A stretch of DNA of 64,000 bases from contig NZ_CP011456.1 in assembly GCF_001277295.1 (NCBI RefSeq), positions 4,034,001-4,098,000 of the forward strand. Reading direction: 5' to 3'. This stretch comes from Anabaena sp. WA102 (GTDB taxonomy: Bacteria; Cyanobacteriota; Cyanobacteriia; Cyanobacteriales; Nostocaceae). Positions within the stretch are counted from its first letter, which is position 1. The number at the start of each line of letters is the position of its first letter. Below are positions 9,066 to 17,843 of this stretch, one piece after another. The notes under the pieces were generated by a model. That model made no database searches, was not told the DNA's origin, and was given only the letters and a program-made list of their open reading frames with translations. Both the position numbers and the translations under genes were made by a program.

Positions 9066-9090
9066 ATTTATGGTAGTATTTACCATAAAT
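9066..9090. promoter_or_regulatory. Perfect 25-bp palindrome upstream of pncB, candidate NrtR operator
   Basis: Two 10-bp arms (ATTTATGGTA and its complement) flank a 5-bp spacer, ending 31 bp before the chosen pncB start. Position and symmetry fit an operator overlapping the promoter or leader of the NAD cluster, and the cluster encodes an NrtR-type repressor. It could alternatively be a short hairpin; there is no T-run. Confidence 0.6.
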
Positions 9091-9131
9091 AATGTCAAGC
9101 CTTGGCTAATAAATAATGACAAATTCCTCAA

Positions 9132-9591
9132 AAGCCTATATTTACAAGGGAGTTAGGATATTTTTTACAATTAATTTATATTTCTTAATAGTACAGCCAG
9201 TCAATATCCAGGAGTTGGATAAGATTTTAAGAATAATTGACCGCAGATAAACGCAGATAAAAATGGATGAATTAATTAATGAATTTTATGATTCTGTGCA
9301 ACTTTACATCTAAGTAAGTAGACGAAAATAAATCAAAGTAGATTAAGTAATGTAAAAAATCTGGAGATGATTTCGTAGTGAGGGCTTCAGCCCTCAAATG
9401 ACGAATAAATTCCTCACTACAAACTTTGAATTATTCAAGCCGTTCTACTTAATTGGTTTAAGGGTTTAACCCGAATTAGACTAACAAATGGTTTTTGTGT
9501 TTGCATGGGGAATAATTGCGTTACTATATAACAATAGAAACTAAATTTATATAAGAATAGGAAAACCAAGAAGAAATTAATACCAATTTCT
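9132..9591. other. Intergenic region with an inverted repeat
   Basis: About 460 bp. The only structure seen is an inverted repeat at 9375-9420 with GTAGTGAGG ends and an inner GAGGGCTTCAGCCCTC stem, a dispersed cyanobacterial repeat type. Otherwise AT-rich with no supported gene. Confidence 0.6.
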
Positions 9592-9636
9592 TTGAAAACA
9601 GATAAAAGTTATTTCGATAGAAGGATGATATCAATT

Positions 9637-9924
9637 ATGGATTCTGTAAGTCTCACCCACGAACAATTATCTCAAGCTATTAATGAACTTCCACTGGCAG
9701 CACTTCCTGAATTAGCTGATTTTATTGAATCTTTACTTTTTAAGCTTAATTTAACTCCTGCGGCTATTAATAATGAACCAGGGGAGAGTAATTTTTTATT
9801 AAGTATTGCTGGTATAGGAGAGTCTAGTGAATCCAATTTATCAGACAGAGATACAGAAAACGGAGAACTGGAAATTGTTCCAACTAGAGGTATCAAGGAA
9901 TTTAATCATGAGGTAAATAAATAA
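9637..9924 (+). CDS. Putative antitoxin partner of PIN protein
   Basis: Small acidic protein of about 95 residues from the ATG at 9637 (MDSVSLTHEQLSQAINELP), which has AGAAGG upstream; earlier in-frame starts exist at 9592 and 9625. The N-terminal ALPELADFIESLLFKL segment resembles short antitoxin-like proteins found beside PIN toxins in cyanobacteria. It ends two bases before the PIN gene, an arrangement typical of type II toxin-antitoxin pairs. No DNA-binding motif is obvious. Confidence 0.6.
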   Translation: MDSVSLTHEQLSQAINELPLAALPELADFIESLLFKLNLTPAAINNEPGESNFLLSIAGIGESSESNLSDRDTENGELEIVPTRGIKEFNHEVNK

Positions 9925-9926
9925 TT

Positions 9927-10343
9927 ATGACGGCTATTTTAGATATAAGTTTCTTAGTGGCAATTGTTGATATTAAGGACGAAAATTATGGGCGTATCCT
10001 TGATGTTATAGTTGATTCAAAGGAAGTATTGGTTTTACCAACAACAGTTTTACCTGAAGTTTGTCATTTGCTTGCTTCTCGGTTAGGATATCCGACAACA
10101 AGACAGGTTTTAACTGAATTAGCTAATAGTAATGTCATTATTGAAGGGATTGATAAAACTGATTTAAAAAGGGTGATGGAGATTCTAGACCAATATACTG
10201 ATAGTAAGTTAAACTTTGTGGATGCAACGATTGTTGCTATTGCGGAAAGGATGAATATTACTAAGATTTTTACTTTAAATAAACCTATTTTTAGTATTAT
10301 TAGTCCACTACATTGTGCTGGTTTTGAGATATTTCCTGAATAG
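9927..10343 (+). CDS. PIN domain protein, VapC-like toxin
   Basis: 138 residues with PIN-fold features: first acidic site in ILDISFLVAIVD, a middle Glu in LPEVCHLLA, and the third site in FVDATIVAIAERM. The fourth segment reads FTLNKPIFSI where most members have Thr-x-Asp with a following acidic or His residue, so metal binding may be weakened. PIN toxins are ribonucleases acting on tRNA, rRNA or mRNA. It follows its putative antitoxin by two bases and a hairpin at 10354-10386 separates it from the convergent aspartate ammonia-lyase. Confidence 0.85.
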   Translation: MTAILDISFLVAIVDIKDENYGRILDVIVDSKEVLVLPTTVLPEVCHLLASRLGYPTTRQVLTELANSNVIIEGIDKTDLKRVMEILDQYTDSKLNFVDATIVAIAERMNITKIFTLNKPIFSIISPLHCAGFEIFPE

Positions 10344-10353
10344 GCTATCAATC

Positions 10354-10386
10354 AGATCCCTGACTTCTTAAAGAAGTCGGGGATCT
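10354..10386. terminator. Hairpin between convergent genes (GATCCCYGACTTCTT family)
   Basis: Near-perfect inverted repeat, 15-bp arms around TTAAA. It sits between the stops of the PIN gene (+) and aspartate ammonia-lyase (-), so it can act as a bidirectional terminator. Related copies: 15462-15494, 48733-48797, 57241-57273, 62695-62727. Confidence 0.6.
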
Positions 10387-10398
10387 TGTATTTTGTAC

Positions 10399-11808
10399 TT
10401 ATTTTAAAGGAACAATTGCACTCATTTGGTCTAAATCCAGGACTGTTGCTAATTCTGTTTCTGTCATTAAACCTTTTTCGAGAACTATTTGCCGGAGAGA
10501 TTTACCTGTTTCTAAAGATTCCTTAGCTACAGCCGCAGCATTCAAATAACCGATGTGGGTATTTAAGGCGGTGACTAATGCTAAACTGCCTTCAGCATAG
10601 GCTAAACAACGTTCTTTGTTAGCAGTAATTCCTTGAATACAGCTTGTGGTTAAAGCCGAAATTGTGTTACCTAAAATCTCAATGCTGTGAATTAAATTAT
10701 AGGCAATGAGGGGCATCATTACGTTTAATTCTAATTGTCCAGCTTGGGCGGCAAAAGCGATCGCATTATCATATCCCATTACCTGAAAACATACCATTGA
10801 TGTCATCTCTGCCATCACAGGATTATATTTTCCGGGCATAATTGAAGAACCAGGTTGGACTGGAGGAAGTTGAATTTCCTTAAATCCGGTTTTGGGACCA
10901 GAATCCATTAACCGTAAATCGTGGGATATTTTCACCAAATCCTGGGCTAAATTCCGCAACGCCCCAGAAACATTCACAAAAGCCCCCATACTTTGCATAG
11001 CAGCCATTAAATGGGGTGCTGGTTCTAGGGGAAATTCCAATAATTGCGACAGGATATCCACAACTCTTTGCCGATATTCTGGGTGAGTATTCATACCTGT
11101 TCCCGCCGCACTACCACCTAAACCCAACACCATTAAATCCCCAGAAGCAATGTAAAGACGGTTTTGGTGTTCTGAGAGAATTTGCGCCCAAGCCCGAAAA
11201 TTATCCCCTAATCGCACGGGTACAGCGTCTTGGAGGTGAGTTCTCCCCGATTTGACGATATCTTGAAATTCTGTAGCTTTGGCTTCTAAAGCCGAAATTG
11301 CCTGTTCTAAAGCTGGTTGTAAAGTGCGAGAAAGTGCCAGTAAGCCACCAATCCGAATAGCTGTAGGGATGACATCATTGGTAGACTGTCCGTAATTTAC
11401 ATGATCATTGGGGCTAACGAGTTTATAATTACCTTTTTGATCTCCCAGAATTTCTAAAGCGCGATTTGCCAAAACTTCGTTAATATTCATGTGGTGAGAA
11501 GTTCCCGCACCAGCTTGATAAACATCAACGACAAATTGACCTCGTAATGCACCTGCTAAAATTTCATCAGTAGCTTGAATAATAGCCTTGCTGATATCTG
11601 CGGGAATACAATCCAATTCTCCATTGACAATAGCGGCGGCTTTTTTAATATATAAACCAGCATCTATATAAGTGGATAAAGGTTTAATCCCGCTAATGGG
11701 GAAATTTTCGATCGCCCTTTGGGTTTGAATCCCATAATATACGTTATTGGCAATTTGGCGATCGCCCATTGAGTCTTTTTCAATGCGAAAATCTGAATTG
11801 TTAGTCAT
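10399..11808 (-). CDS. aspA: Aspartate ammonia-lyase
   Basis: 469 residues of the aspartase/fumarase superfamily, splitting aspartate into fumarate and ammonia. The superfamily signature GSSIMPGKYNPVMAEM carries the catalytic serine loop; AGAGTSHHMNINEVLANRALE, NDHVNYGQSTNDVIPT and SGRTHLQDAVP are the other active-site segments. The N-terminus (RIEKDSMGDRQ, NNVYYGIQTQRAIENF) and C-terminus (GLMTETELATVLD) match aspartases better than class II fumarases, although PGKYNP is a hybrid of the two. Fumarase remains a weaker alternative. Monocistronic on the minus strand. Confidence 0.82.
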   Translation of the reverse strand: MTNNSDFRIEKDSMGDRQIANNVYYGIQTQRAIENFPISGIKPLSTYIDAGLYIKKAAAIVNGELDCIPADISKAIIQATDEILAGALRGQFVVDVYQAGAGTSHHMNINEVLANRALEILGDQKGNYKLVSPNDHVNYGQSTNDVIPTAIRIGGLLALSRTLQPALEQAISALEAKATEFQDIVKSGRTHLQDAVPVRLGDNFRAWAQILSEHQNRLYIASGDLMVLGLGGSAAGTGMNTHPEYRQRVVDILSQLLEFPLEPAPHLMAAMQSMGAFVNVSGALRNLAQDLVKISHDLRLMDSGPKTGFKEIQLPPVQPGSSIMPGKYNPVMAEMTSMVCFQVMGYDNAIAFAAQAGQLELNVMMPLIAYNLIHSIEILGNTISALTTSCIQGITANKERCLAYAEGSLALVTALNTHIGYLNAAAVAKESLETGKSLRQIVLEKGLMTETELATVLDLDQMSAIVPLK

Positions 11809-11867
11809 ATAAATGGAGAATGGGAACAGAAGAACAGGGAACAGGCAAAAAACTTATTTTTAACTCA

Positions 11868-11992
11868 TAGAACTTACGCAACTGGCACATTGGTAGGGTG
11901 CGTCAGACTGCATAAATCTTGCAAATAAACAGATTGTTGATATCTGACGCACCCGACAACAGATTTTTGGTGTGACACTTGCGTAAGTCCTA
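11868..11992. mobile_element. MITE-like element with AACTTACGCA / TGCGTAAGT termini
   Basis: About 125 bp with inverted ends (AGAACTTACGCA... and ...TTGCGTAAGTCCTA) and an inner inverted pair around GGGTGCGTCAGA and TCTGACGCACCC. A second member with the same ends is at 26535-26721. Non-coding. Confidence 0.6.
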
Positions 11993-13195
11993 ACTCAATT
12001 GAGGATTGCTATATTTCCCACTTATCATAATACACACACCCGTGATTAAAAACGCCAAGGCACTGCAAAATCCAGCAAATACAGATGTTATTGTGGCTGG
12101 AAATACAAAACCAAAAATACTCATAGCTAAGGAAAATTCCCCAAAATACATCCCAATTCCTAAACCTGCCCATCGTTGGGTCATTAATCCTAAAATAAAT
12201 GGAATCACCCCATTAGTAATTAAACTAAATCCAGCCAAAGCCAACAATATAATCAGGAAATGTGCGCCTAAACTTAGCATTAATATTATTGATAAAATAG
12301 TAGTACAGATACCCGCCAACATGGCTTGACGATTACCAATTTCAGTAGCCAAAAATCCCGCAGGTAAGGCAATAAAAGCCAAAGTTAAGCTAATTACTAC
12401 CATGATTGTGGTGATATTATCTGTATTTAGTTGAGTTTTCAGAGTTTTGCTGATAGCACTCATCAGTAATCGAGAACCCCAAGCCATACTCAAACCTGTG
12501 ACGAAAATTAAGCCTAATTTGGTAATAGGTATTTGCGACATTTTAGGGATTTTGGGGATGTTGAAAATCTCCCGATTAACTGGCGTTTCTGGAGGTGCAA
12601 AAAACCGGACAGTAAACACTGCCAGCAAAAGCACAAAAGAAGCTATGGAAAAAGCAAAAATCGGACCCAAACCTAAAATAAATGTATTACCAATATCCCG
12701 AAAAGAACCAACTATACCCCCAGCTAAACCTAAAAAACTCGCTGCCAATGGTAAATCTTTTGGGGTAGCATATTTTCCTAATAAAGAAATTGCCGGAGAA
12801 CGAAATATTGTCATTGCTAATGCCCAAGCAATCAAAACTAAAGGTAAAATTCCTTTAATTACTTCTGTTGGGGGAATAAAAGTCACAACGCAAGGTATGG
12901 CAATAAACAAGCTTGCTGCTAAAATTACACCGGCGGAAATCAAGGGAAAGCGACTCCCTACCCAGCGAACAGCTTGATCTGAAAGTCCCCCCATAACTGG
13001 TTCTAATATCAGACCCAAGGCAGTTTCTAACACCAATAAACCAACTGCTAAGGATGCAGGAAATCCAAATTGAGTTAACAGTTTAGGCAAATATAGATTA
13101 TAAACTAACCAAGTCAGGGTAATTGCTGCTTGTAATCCAGCTAAAGCCAAAACTTGCACCCATAAAATTCTGGGTTGGGATTTTGAGATATTCAT
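11990..13195 (-). CDS. MFS transporter
   Basis: About 401 residues with some eleven to twelve hydrophobic segments across the whole length, no signal peptide. The cytoplasmic loop after helix 2 reads LEPVMGGLSDQAVRWVGSRFP, the MFS A-motif region in the form seen in sugar/cation symporter-like members. I choose the ATG at 13195 (MNISKSQPRILW); the frame extends to 13219. Substrate cannot be told. The 3' end abuts a MITE-like element. Confidence 0.8.
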   Translation of the reverse strand: MNISKSQPRILWVQVLALAGLQAAITLTWLVYNLYLPKLLTQFGFPASLAVGLLVLETALGLILEPVMGGLSDQAVRWVGSRFPLISAGVILAASLFIAIPCVVTFIPPTEVIKGILPLVLIAWALAMTIFRSPAISLLGKYATPKDLPLAASFLGLAGGIVGSFRDIGNTFILGLGPIFAFSIASFVLLLAVFTVRFFAPPETPVNREIFNIPKIPKMSQIPITKLGLIFVTGLSMAWGSRLLMSAISKTLKTQLNTDNITTIMVVISLTLAFIALPAGFLATEIGNRQAMLAGICTTILSIILMLSLGAHFLIILLALAGFSLITNGVIPFILGLMTQRWAGLGIGMYFGEFSLAMSIFGFVFPATITSVFAGFCSALAFLITGVCIMISGKYSNPQLS

Positions 13196-13219
13196 AAAAT
13201 TATATGGGAAAAAGTGCAA

Positions 13220-13603
13220 AATTACGGCACGTTCCGGGGAGATGAGGTAGAAAATTTACAAAATAATTCATTCCCGACTCAGTGACTTTTGCTGTATGAT
13301 TTTGTAAATAATTGCAGTATAAGCTTTTTGTATGCAAATTTATAAAAGATTAGTATTAATTTTTAACAATGCAGTAAAATAGCATTATGGGATTAGCTGT
13401 AACTTAACGTACCTGTTTACAAACCGTCACAAGGGTTGTTATCAGCAATACACAATATTTGGTATGCTCACTCATACTCATGTCATTTCTTCCTTAAGGA
13501 ATAGGTAATAGGCAGATGGAAAAATTAGTCATGAGTAAGTATTCTTTCCACTTACCTCTTCCCCGATGATCAATTATCCATTATTTCTTTCCTAAACTAT
13601 TGC
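13220..13603. other. Intergenic region
   Basis: About 380 bp between divergent genes (MFS on minus, GAF/kinase protein on plus), so it must hold both promoters. I see no clear operator, repeat or small gene. Confidence 0.5.
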
Positions 13604-14992
13604 ATGAATCTAAATCGAGTTAAATCCATCCCCAAATGGACACAATTACCATCTCCACCCATATTTTGTTCAGAAGTATCTATGCAATTGGGTGGAGATA
13701 CATCCGTTGCCCAATTACAACAGCAGGTAGAATATTTACAAATCCAATTAGAGTTAGAAAGACAGGAAAATATTCAAAAGATACAGCAAATTCAGAAATT
13801 CCAAGGATTGCTACAATATATTACTGAACACATCCGCGATAGTCTAGATGATCGCAAAATATTAACAATTATTACTCAAGAATTAGTTGATTTATTACAA
13901 CTTAATCGCTGTCAAATTGAACTTTATAATCCCTGTTTGACTGCTGCTACAGTTACCTACGAATATAGTGCGAGTTTACCCCATTTTCAAGGTTTAACCA
14001 CAAAAGTTGCTGATTTCCCCCGAATTTATCAATCTCTATTGCAAAAACAAATCTGGCAATCTATAGAAATTGTTCCCGGACATAATTCTGGCTTACAAAT
14101 GATGAGTCAATTGGCTTGTCCGATTTTTGATCATCAAGGTGTTTTGGGCAATATTTGGCTAATTCGGCATACAGAGGCAAAATTTGGAGAATTAGAAATA
14201 TCTTTTTTACAGCAAATAGCTAATCAATGTGCGATCGCCATCTGTCAATCTCAACTCTACACCAAAACCAAAGCCCAAGTTCAAGAAATTGCAACCCGAG
14301 AACATCATTACAACGAATTTATCAGACATCTTGCCCAAGAATTACGCACACCGATTACTAATATTAATCTTGCTGTGCAAACCCTAGAAAGTCTCATGAC
14401 ACCGCCGGGGATTATAGATATAGAAATAGTATGCCAACTATTACAAATTCTCCATCATGAATGTGGACGAGAAGATAAATTGCTTACCGATCTTCTTACC
14501 TTGACATATCTGAAAATCGATCCTGAACCTCCTAATTTAATTACTATTGATTTTTCAAATTGGTTATTTTCCATTGTCGAATCTTTTCGAGATGTTACCA
14601 ATTGCCAGCAACAACAATTACACCTAGATATCCCCAGAGAAATTCCTCCTTTATCCACAGATATCACCGAGTTAGAAAAAATTATTACCCTGCTACTCAA
14701 CCAAGCTTGTCAATGCGCTCCCGCAGGTGAATCAATTACAGTTACCGCCGATATGAATGCAAACACGGTAGAATTAAAAATCATTATTTCTGGTGTAGAG
14801 ATGCCTCACCATAAACTGTCACAAGTTTTTCAGCCATTTTACCGCATTCCCAAACATTCCCCCTGGCAAGCACAGAACACCGGCTTAGAATTGGCATTAG
14901 TAAAAACAATAGTACAGCGTTTAGGTGGATTTATTCAAGTTATGAGCATGAACAATCGCATTACTTTTATCATGCAATTCCCACTGTTGTAG
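13604..14992 (+). CDS. GAF domain histidine-kinase-like protein, probable pseudokinase
   Basis: 462 residues: N-terminal coiled coil (about 35-70), GAF domain (about 80-215), kinase-type dimerisation helix (about 235-300) and an ATPase-like domain (about 345-460). The H-box reads FIRHLAQELRTPITNI: the phospho-acceptor His of the usual S-H-E-L-R-T-P is Gln245. The G1 box Asp is absent (IISGVEMP instead of DxGxGIP), and the G2 box is NTGLELA instead of GxGLGLA. The Asn of the N-box (LLNQA) and the F-box (FQPFYRI) remain. It is therefore unlikely to autophosphorylate; it may bind a ligand through GAF and act as a scaffold. A second possible start is the ATG at 13682. Confidence 0.8.
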   Translation: MNLNRVKSIPKWTQLPSPPIFCSEVSMQLGGDTSVAQLQQQVEYLQIQLELERQENIQKIQQIQKFQGLLQYITEHIRDSLDDRKILTIITQELVDLLQLNRCQIELYNPCLTAATVTYEYSASLPHFQGLTTKVADFPRIYQSLLQKQIWQSIEIVPGHNSGLQMMSQLACPIFDHQGVLGNIWLIRHTEAKFGELEISFLQQIANQCAIAICQSQLYTKTKAQVQEIATREHHYNEFIRHLAQELRTPITNINLAVQTLESLMTPPGIIDIEIVCQLLQILHHECGREDKLLTDLLTLTYLKIDPEPPNLITIDFSNWLFSIVESFRDVTNCQQQQLHLDIPREIPPLSTDITELEKIITLLLNQACQCAPAGESITVTADMNANTVELKIIISGVEMPHHKLSQVFQPFYRIPKHSPWQAQNTGLELALVKTIVQRLGGFIQVMSMNNRITFIMQFPLL

Positions 14993-15331
14993 TTGTTTAG
15001 TGTCTTCAGCAATCTGTTGATAAATTTCGTGATTCAACAATTAATAAAGGCACCTCTCCCTAACCCTCTCCTAAGAGGAGAGGGAAAAGGAATAAGTAAT
15101 TGGACAAAAATATTTACAGTCATTGCAAGCGAAGGGAAGCAATCACAACCCTTGGAATTGCTTCATTTCACGTCGTTCCATATGGCTAACGCCACGCAAC
15201 GCTTACGCAATGAAATTGTGTAATTAATTCTGTCTCACTACCTATTAATCAAACCCCAGGAAAATTAACGATTTTTAAACCATGCAACACTAGCGCAAAA
15301 GTCAAAAGTCTGATATCATGATCTAATAAGC
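14993..15331. other. Intergenic region with inverted repeats and a MITE
   Basis: Contains a short hairpin (CCCTCTCC/GGAGAGGG near 15057-15084) and the AAGTAATTGGACA-type element at 15094-15241. No gene. Confidence 0.6.
15094..15241. mobile_element. MITE-like element, AAGTAATTGGACA family, copy 1
   Basis: About 148 bp beginning AAGTAATTGGACAAAAATAT and ending with the complement of AAGTAGTGAGACAGAATT, i.e. imperfect inverted ends. Inner part carries TCATTGC...GCAATGA. Other copies: 39404-39532, 45242-45391, 50964-51114, truncated copy at 29962-30043. Confidence 0.7.
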
Positions 15332-15403
<72 letters not shown>

Positions 15404-15461
15404 TTAAATAAGATGTTAAAGAAATAAGCATGATCAAATAAAGGATATTTGAAGAACAAGA

Positions 15462-15494
15462 AGATCCCCGACTTCTTTAAGAAGTCGGGGATCT
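15462..15494. terminator. Hairpin between tRNA-Lys and glycosyltransferase
   Basis: Perfect inverted repeat (AGATCCCCGACTTCTT arms). It lies between a plus-strand tRNA and the stop of a minus-strand gene, again a convergent junction. Same family as 10354-10386. Confidence 0.6.
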
Positions 15495-15503
15495 GCTACT
15501 CTG

Positions 15504-16577
15504 CTACGATCGAAGATATTCTTTTAAAACCTCAACTGTAGCTTTTCCAGTTTTTTCCCAACTAAATTGATTTGCTCTTTTCAGACCTTTTTCTGAAAGT
15601 TGTTTTCTCAGTTCTGAATCATTAATAACTGCTTGCATTGCTGCTGTAATCTCCCTCGCATTATAGGGATTAATTAAAATAGCAGCATCTCCCGCAACTT
15701 CTGGAAGTGAGGAAATATTAGAAGTAATAACTGGTGTACCACAAGCCATTGCTTCTAAAACCGGTAAACCAAATCCTTCCCACAGAGTAGGGAAAACAAG
15801 TGCTAATGCTTGATTAATAATTATTGGTAATTCGTCATAGGAAACATAGTTAAGGAATTTAACAAGATGACTTATTCCTAATTCTTGAGTTTGTGCTTCT
15901 AATAATGGAGAGTAACGTTGATCATAGGGTCCGGCTAACCATAGTTCATAATCATTTTTGTGAGGTAATGCGGAAAAAGCGGTAATTAGTCTTTGGAGGT
16001 TTTTGTAAGGGTCTTGACGACCAATATATAGGAAGTAATTGCGGGTAGGAAGGTTCAGGAATTGGAAATGTGAGTTATCTCCCGCCAAGAGAATTGGTGT
16101 AATTTTATTACTAGGAATTTGGTAAAATTGGGTGATATCATTGGCTGTTGATTCTGATATACAAATAATATGTTCTGCTTGTTTAAAAACTTCAGGAGTA
16201 TAGTATTTATGGTATGTCGTCAATGGTGAAAAGCGTTTAGGAAACCGCAGTGGTATCATATCAAATGCTGTAACAACAAACCGACAATTAGTATATAAAG
16301 GTGCTTCGGAAATAGGGGAAAATAAAAGTTGGGATTTGAGGTTTTGATAGATTTTTGGTAATTGGAATTGTGTCCACAATAAACGGCGTAAATGTCCTTT
16401 CAAACCTTGTTCTGAGGTTAGGTTAGTAGGAGTTTGATAGCAGTTATAGTTAGGGAAAGATTGGGAAGTTAAAAGTATTGGCTCAAGTTTTTGTAAATGA
16501 GGTAAAAGATTAAGAGCGTAGGTAGTTGTACCTGTAGGTTTGGTAAGTAAGAATGAAAGATTAGTGAGTAATTGCAT
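15504..16577 (-). CDS. Family 4 glycosyltransferase
   Basis: 357 residues of the GT-B fold retaining type. Acceptor half contains KPTGTTTYALNLLPHL; the donor half shows FLYIGRQDPYKNLQRLI and the sugar-nucleotide site FPTLWEGFGLPVLEAMACGTPVI split around the EGFGLPVLEAMACG motif, then the SLPEVAGDAAILI segment. Cytoplasmic enzyme, probably building a surface polysaccharide with the genes at 18.7-26.4 kb. Its first 75 codons are duplicated at 17597-17819. Confidence 0.9.
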   Translation of the reverse strand: MQLLTNLSFLLTKPTGTTTYALNLLPHLQKLEPILLTSQSFPNYNCYQTPTNLTSEQGLKGHLRRLLWTQFQLPKIYQNLKSQLLFSPISEAPLYTNCRFVVTAFDMIPLRFPKRFSPLTTYHKYYTPEVFKQAEHIICISESTANDITQFYQIPSNKITPILLAGDNSHFQFLNLPTRNYFLYIGRQDPYKNLQRLITAFSALPHKNDYELWLAGPYDQRYSPLLEAQTQELGISHLVKFLNYVSYDELPIIINQALALVFPTLWEGFGLPVLEAMACGTPVITSNISSLPEVAGDAAILINPYNAREITAAMQAVINDSELRKQLSEKGLKRANQFSWEKTGKATVEVLKEYLRS

Positions 16578-16679
16578 TTTTAATTTTTAGTTAGTTCAGT
16601 TATTAATATTTTTTATTCATACAAATTCAGTTTTAAATAAGCCCATATAATTTTTATTTTCTTTTTTTTATTATAAAGA

Positions 16680-17222
16680 TTACAGAATTTCAGGAATATT
16701 ACCTTGATTTAGCCAATTAATCATTAAATAAGGATGAACAATGTGAAATTCATGGATAGGAGAATTATAAATACTATGTCTTTCAGGAATGATAAGTTCA
16801 ATATCTTTATTTAAAAAATCTTTAAAATTAGCTGTCACTAATAGATTAGCTCGACCAGCTAAAGCTGTTTCTAAAACGTGCTGATCTTCTATATCACTAA
16901 TAGGAATAACACCTGATCCTCCTAATGTTAATTGAGGCTGAATTTGAGCATAACTGCGGATAACATCTACATAAAAAGACGCATCCTCAGCCAAGGGAGT
17001 TAATCTTAATAAAACTTCTTCTAAACGATTTAACATTCCCCAAGAAATCACAAGTTCTACTTTTCCCATATAACAGCGACCATAACGAACTGTATCAACT
17101 ATACTTTGACAAGCTGATAGCTTGCGTGGTGTAGCCATATTTTGATTTTCTTTGATATCAGCTAATAATGCCGCACACCAAATATTGAGATCAAGACATA
17201 AGCGTAAATGATTAGACATCAC
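16680..17222 (-). CDS. PIN domain toxin
   Basis: 180 residues. PIN features: LCLDLNIWCAALL (first Asp), DQHVLETALAGRANLLVT with the central acidic residues, and VTANFKDFLN near the end. Longer than minimal VapC toxins, matching the PIN type that carries about 40 extra residues in the middle. Its start overlaps the end of the upstream antitoxin gene by 11 bp. The module sits between two copies of a glycosyltransferase 5' end, which suggests insertion in the polysaccharide locus. Confidence 0.85.
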   Translation of the reverse strand: MMSNHLRLCLDLNIWCAALLADIKENQNMATPRKLSACQSIVDTVRYGRCYMGKVELVISWGMLNRLEEVLLRLTPLAEDASFYVDVIRSYAQIQPQLTLGGSGVIPISDIEDQHVLETALAGRANLLVTANFKDFLNKDIELIIPERHSIYNSPIHEFHIVHPYLMINWLNQGNIPEIL

Positions 17223-17559
17223 GAGTTAACTCAACTGAAGCACAGAGTAAATCATCTTCAGTTTCTAAAGAATTTAACCAATTTTTATCTATATTTTGGG
17301 CAATTCTTTGTTGAGCGAGTTTGTATTGATGGTGCAATAAAACTCTTGTAATTTCTTGACTAATTTCTTGCCACTGTGCTTCAGAAGCAACCCCATTTAA
17401 CTGTAAGAGTGCTGACCAAGCATCATGAGGTAACATAGCTCCTAGCTTGATTGAAGCACTGGCTATTTGGGATATTGAGCGATTTTCCATTTTTGATAAT
17501 ACACTAATTCGCTCTGCTGTTTCTACGTCTAGGTCTGCTGAGATGGTTTTTTCTGTCAT
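17212..17559 (-). CDS. Antitoxin-like protein paired with PIN toxin
   Basis: About 115 residues from the ATG at 17559 (MTEKTISADLD); the frame runs upstream to 17619 into the duplicated glycosyltransferase fragment. DVETAERISVLSKMENRSIS looks like a ribbon-helix-helix DNA-binding segment, which would autoregulate the pair. The rest is helical. It overlaps the PIN gene by 11 bp. Confidence 0.75.
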   Translation of the reverse strand: MTEKTISADLDVETAERISVLSKMENRSISQIASASIKLGAMLPHDAWSALLQLNGVASEAQWQEISQEITRVLLHHQYKLAQQRIAQNIDKNWLNSLETEDDLLCASVELTRDV

Positions 17560-17596
17560 TGCTCTATTTTTCTCATGAGTTCTATAAAGATTATAA

Positions 17597-17819
17597 CTTT
17601 TAATTGGAATTGTGTCCATAATAAGCGGTTTAAATGTCCTTTCAATCCTTGTTCTGATGTTAAGTTAGGAGGAGTTTGATAGCAGTTATAATCAGGGAAA
17701 GATTGGGAAGTTAAAAGTATCGGCTCAAGTTTTTGTAAATGAGGTAAAAGATTCAGAGCGTAAATAGTTGTACCTGTGGGTTTGGCAAGTAAGAATAAAA
17801 GATTAGTGAGTAATTGCAT
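17597..17819 (-). pseudogene. Duplicated 5' fragment of the family 4 glycosyltransferase
   Basis: Codes for about 73 residues nearly identical to the start of the gene at 15504-16577 (differences such as LLFLLAKP for LSFLLTKP). Homology stops after LLWTQFQL, where the sequence runs into the antitoxin leader. It lacks the donor-binding half and cannot be functional. It marks a duplication joined to the PIN/antitoxin module. Confidence 0.85.
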
Positions 17820-17843
17820 TTCTCATTTTTAACGAGTAGGATA

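Noticed and set aside
10399..11808. Class II fumarase instead of aspartate ammonia-lyase
   Set aside because: N- and C-terminal segments fit aspartases better; kept as a weaker alternative because the signature loop is PGKYNP.
14993..15223. 76-codon plus-strand ORF
   Set aside because: Lies across a hairpin and a MITE-like element whose other copies do not keep the frame.
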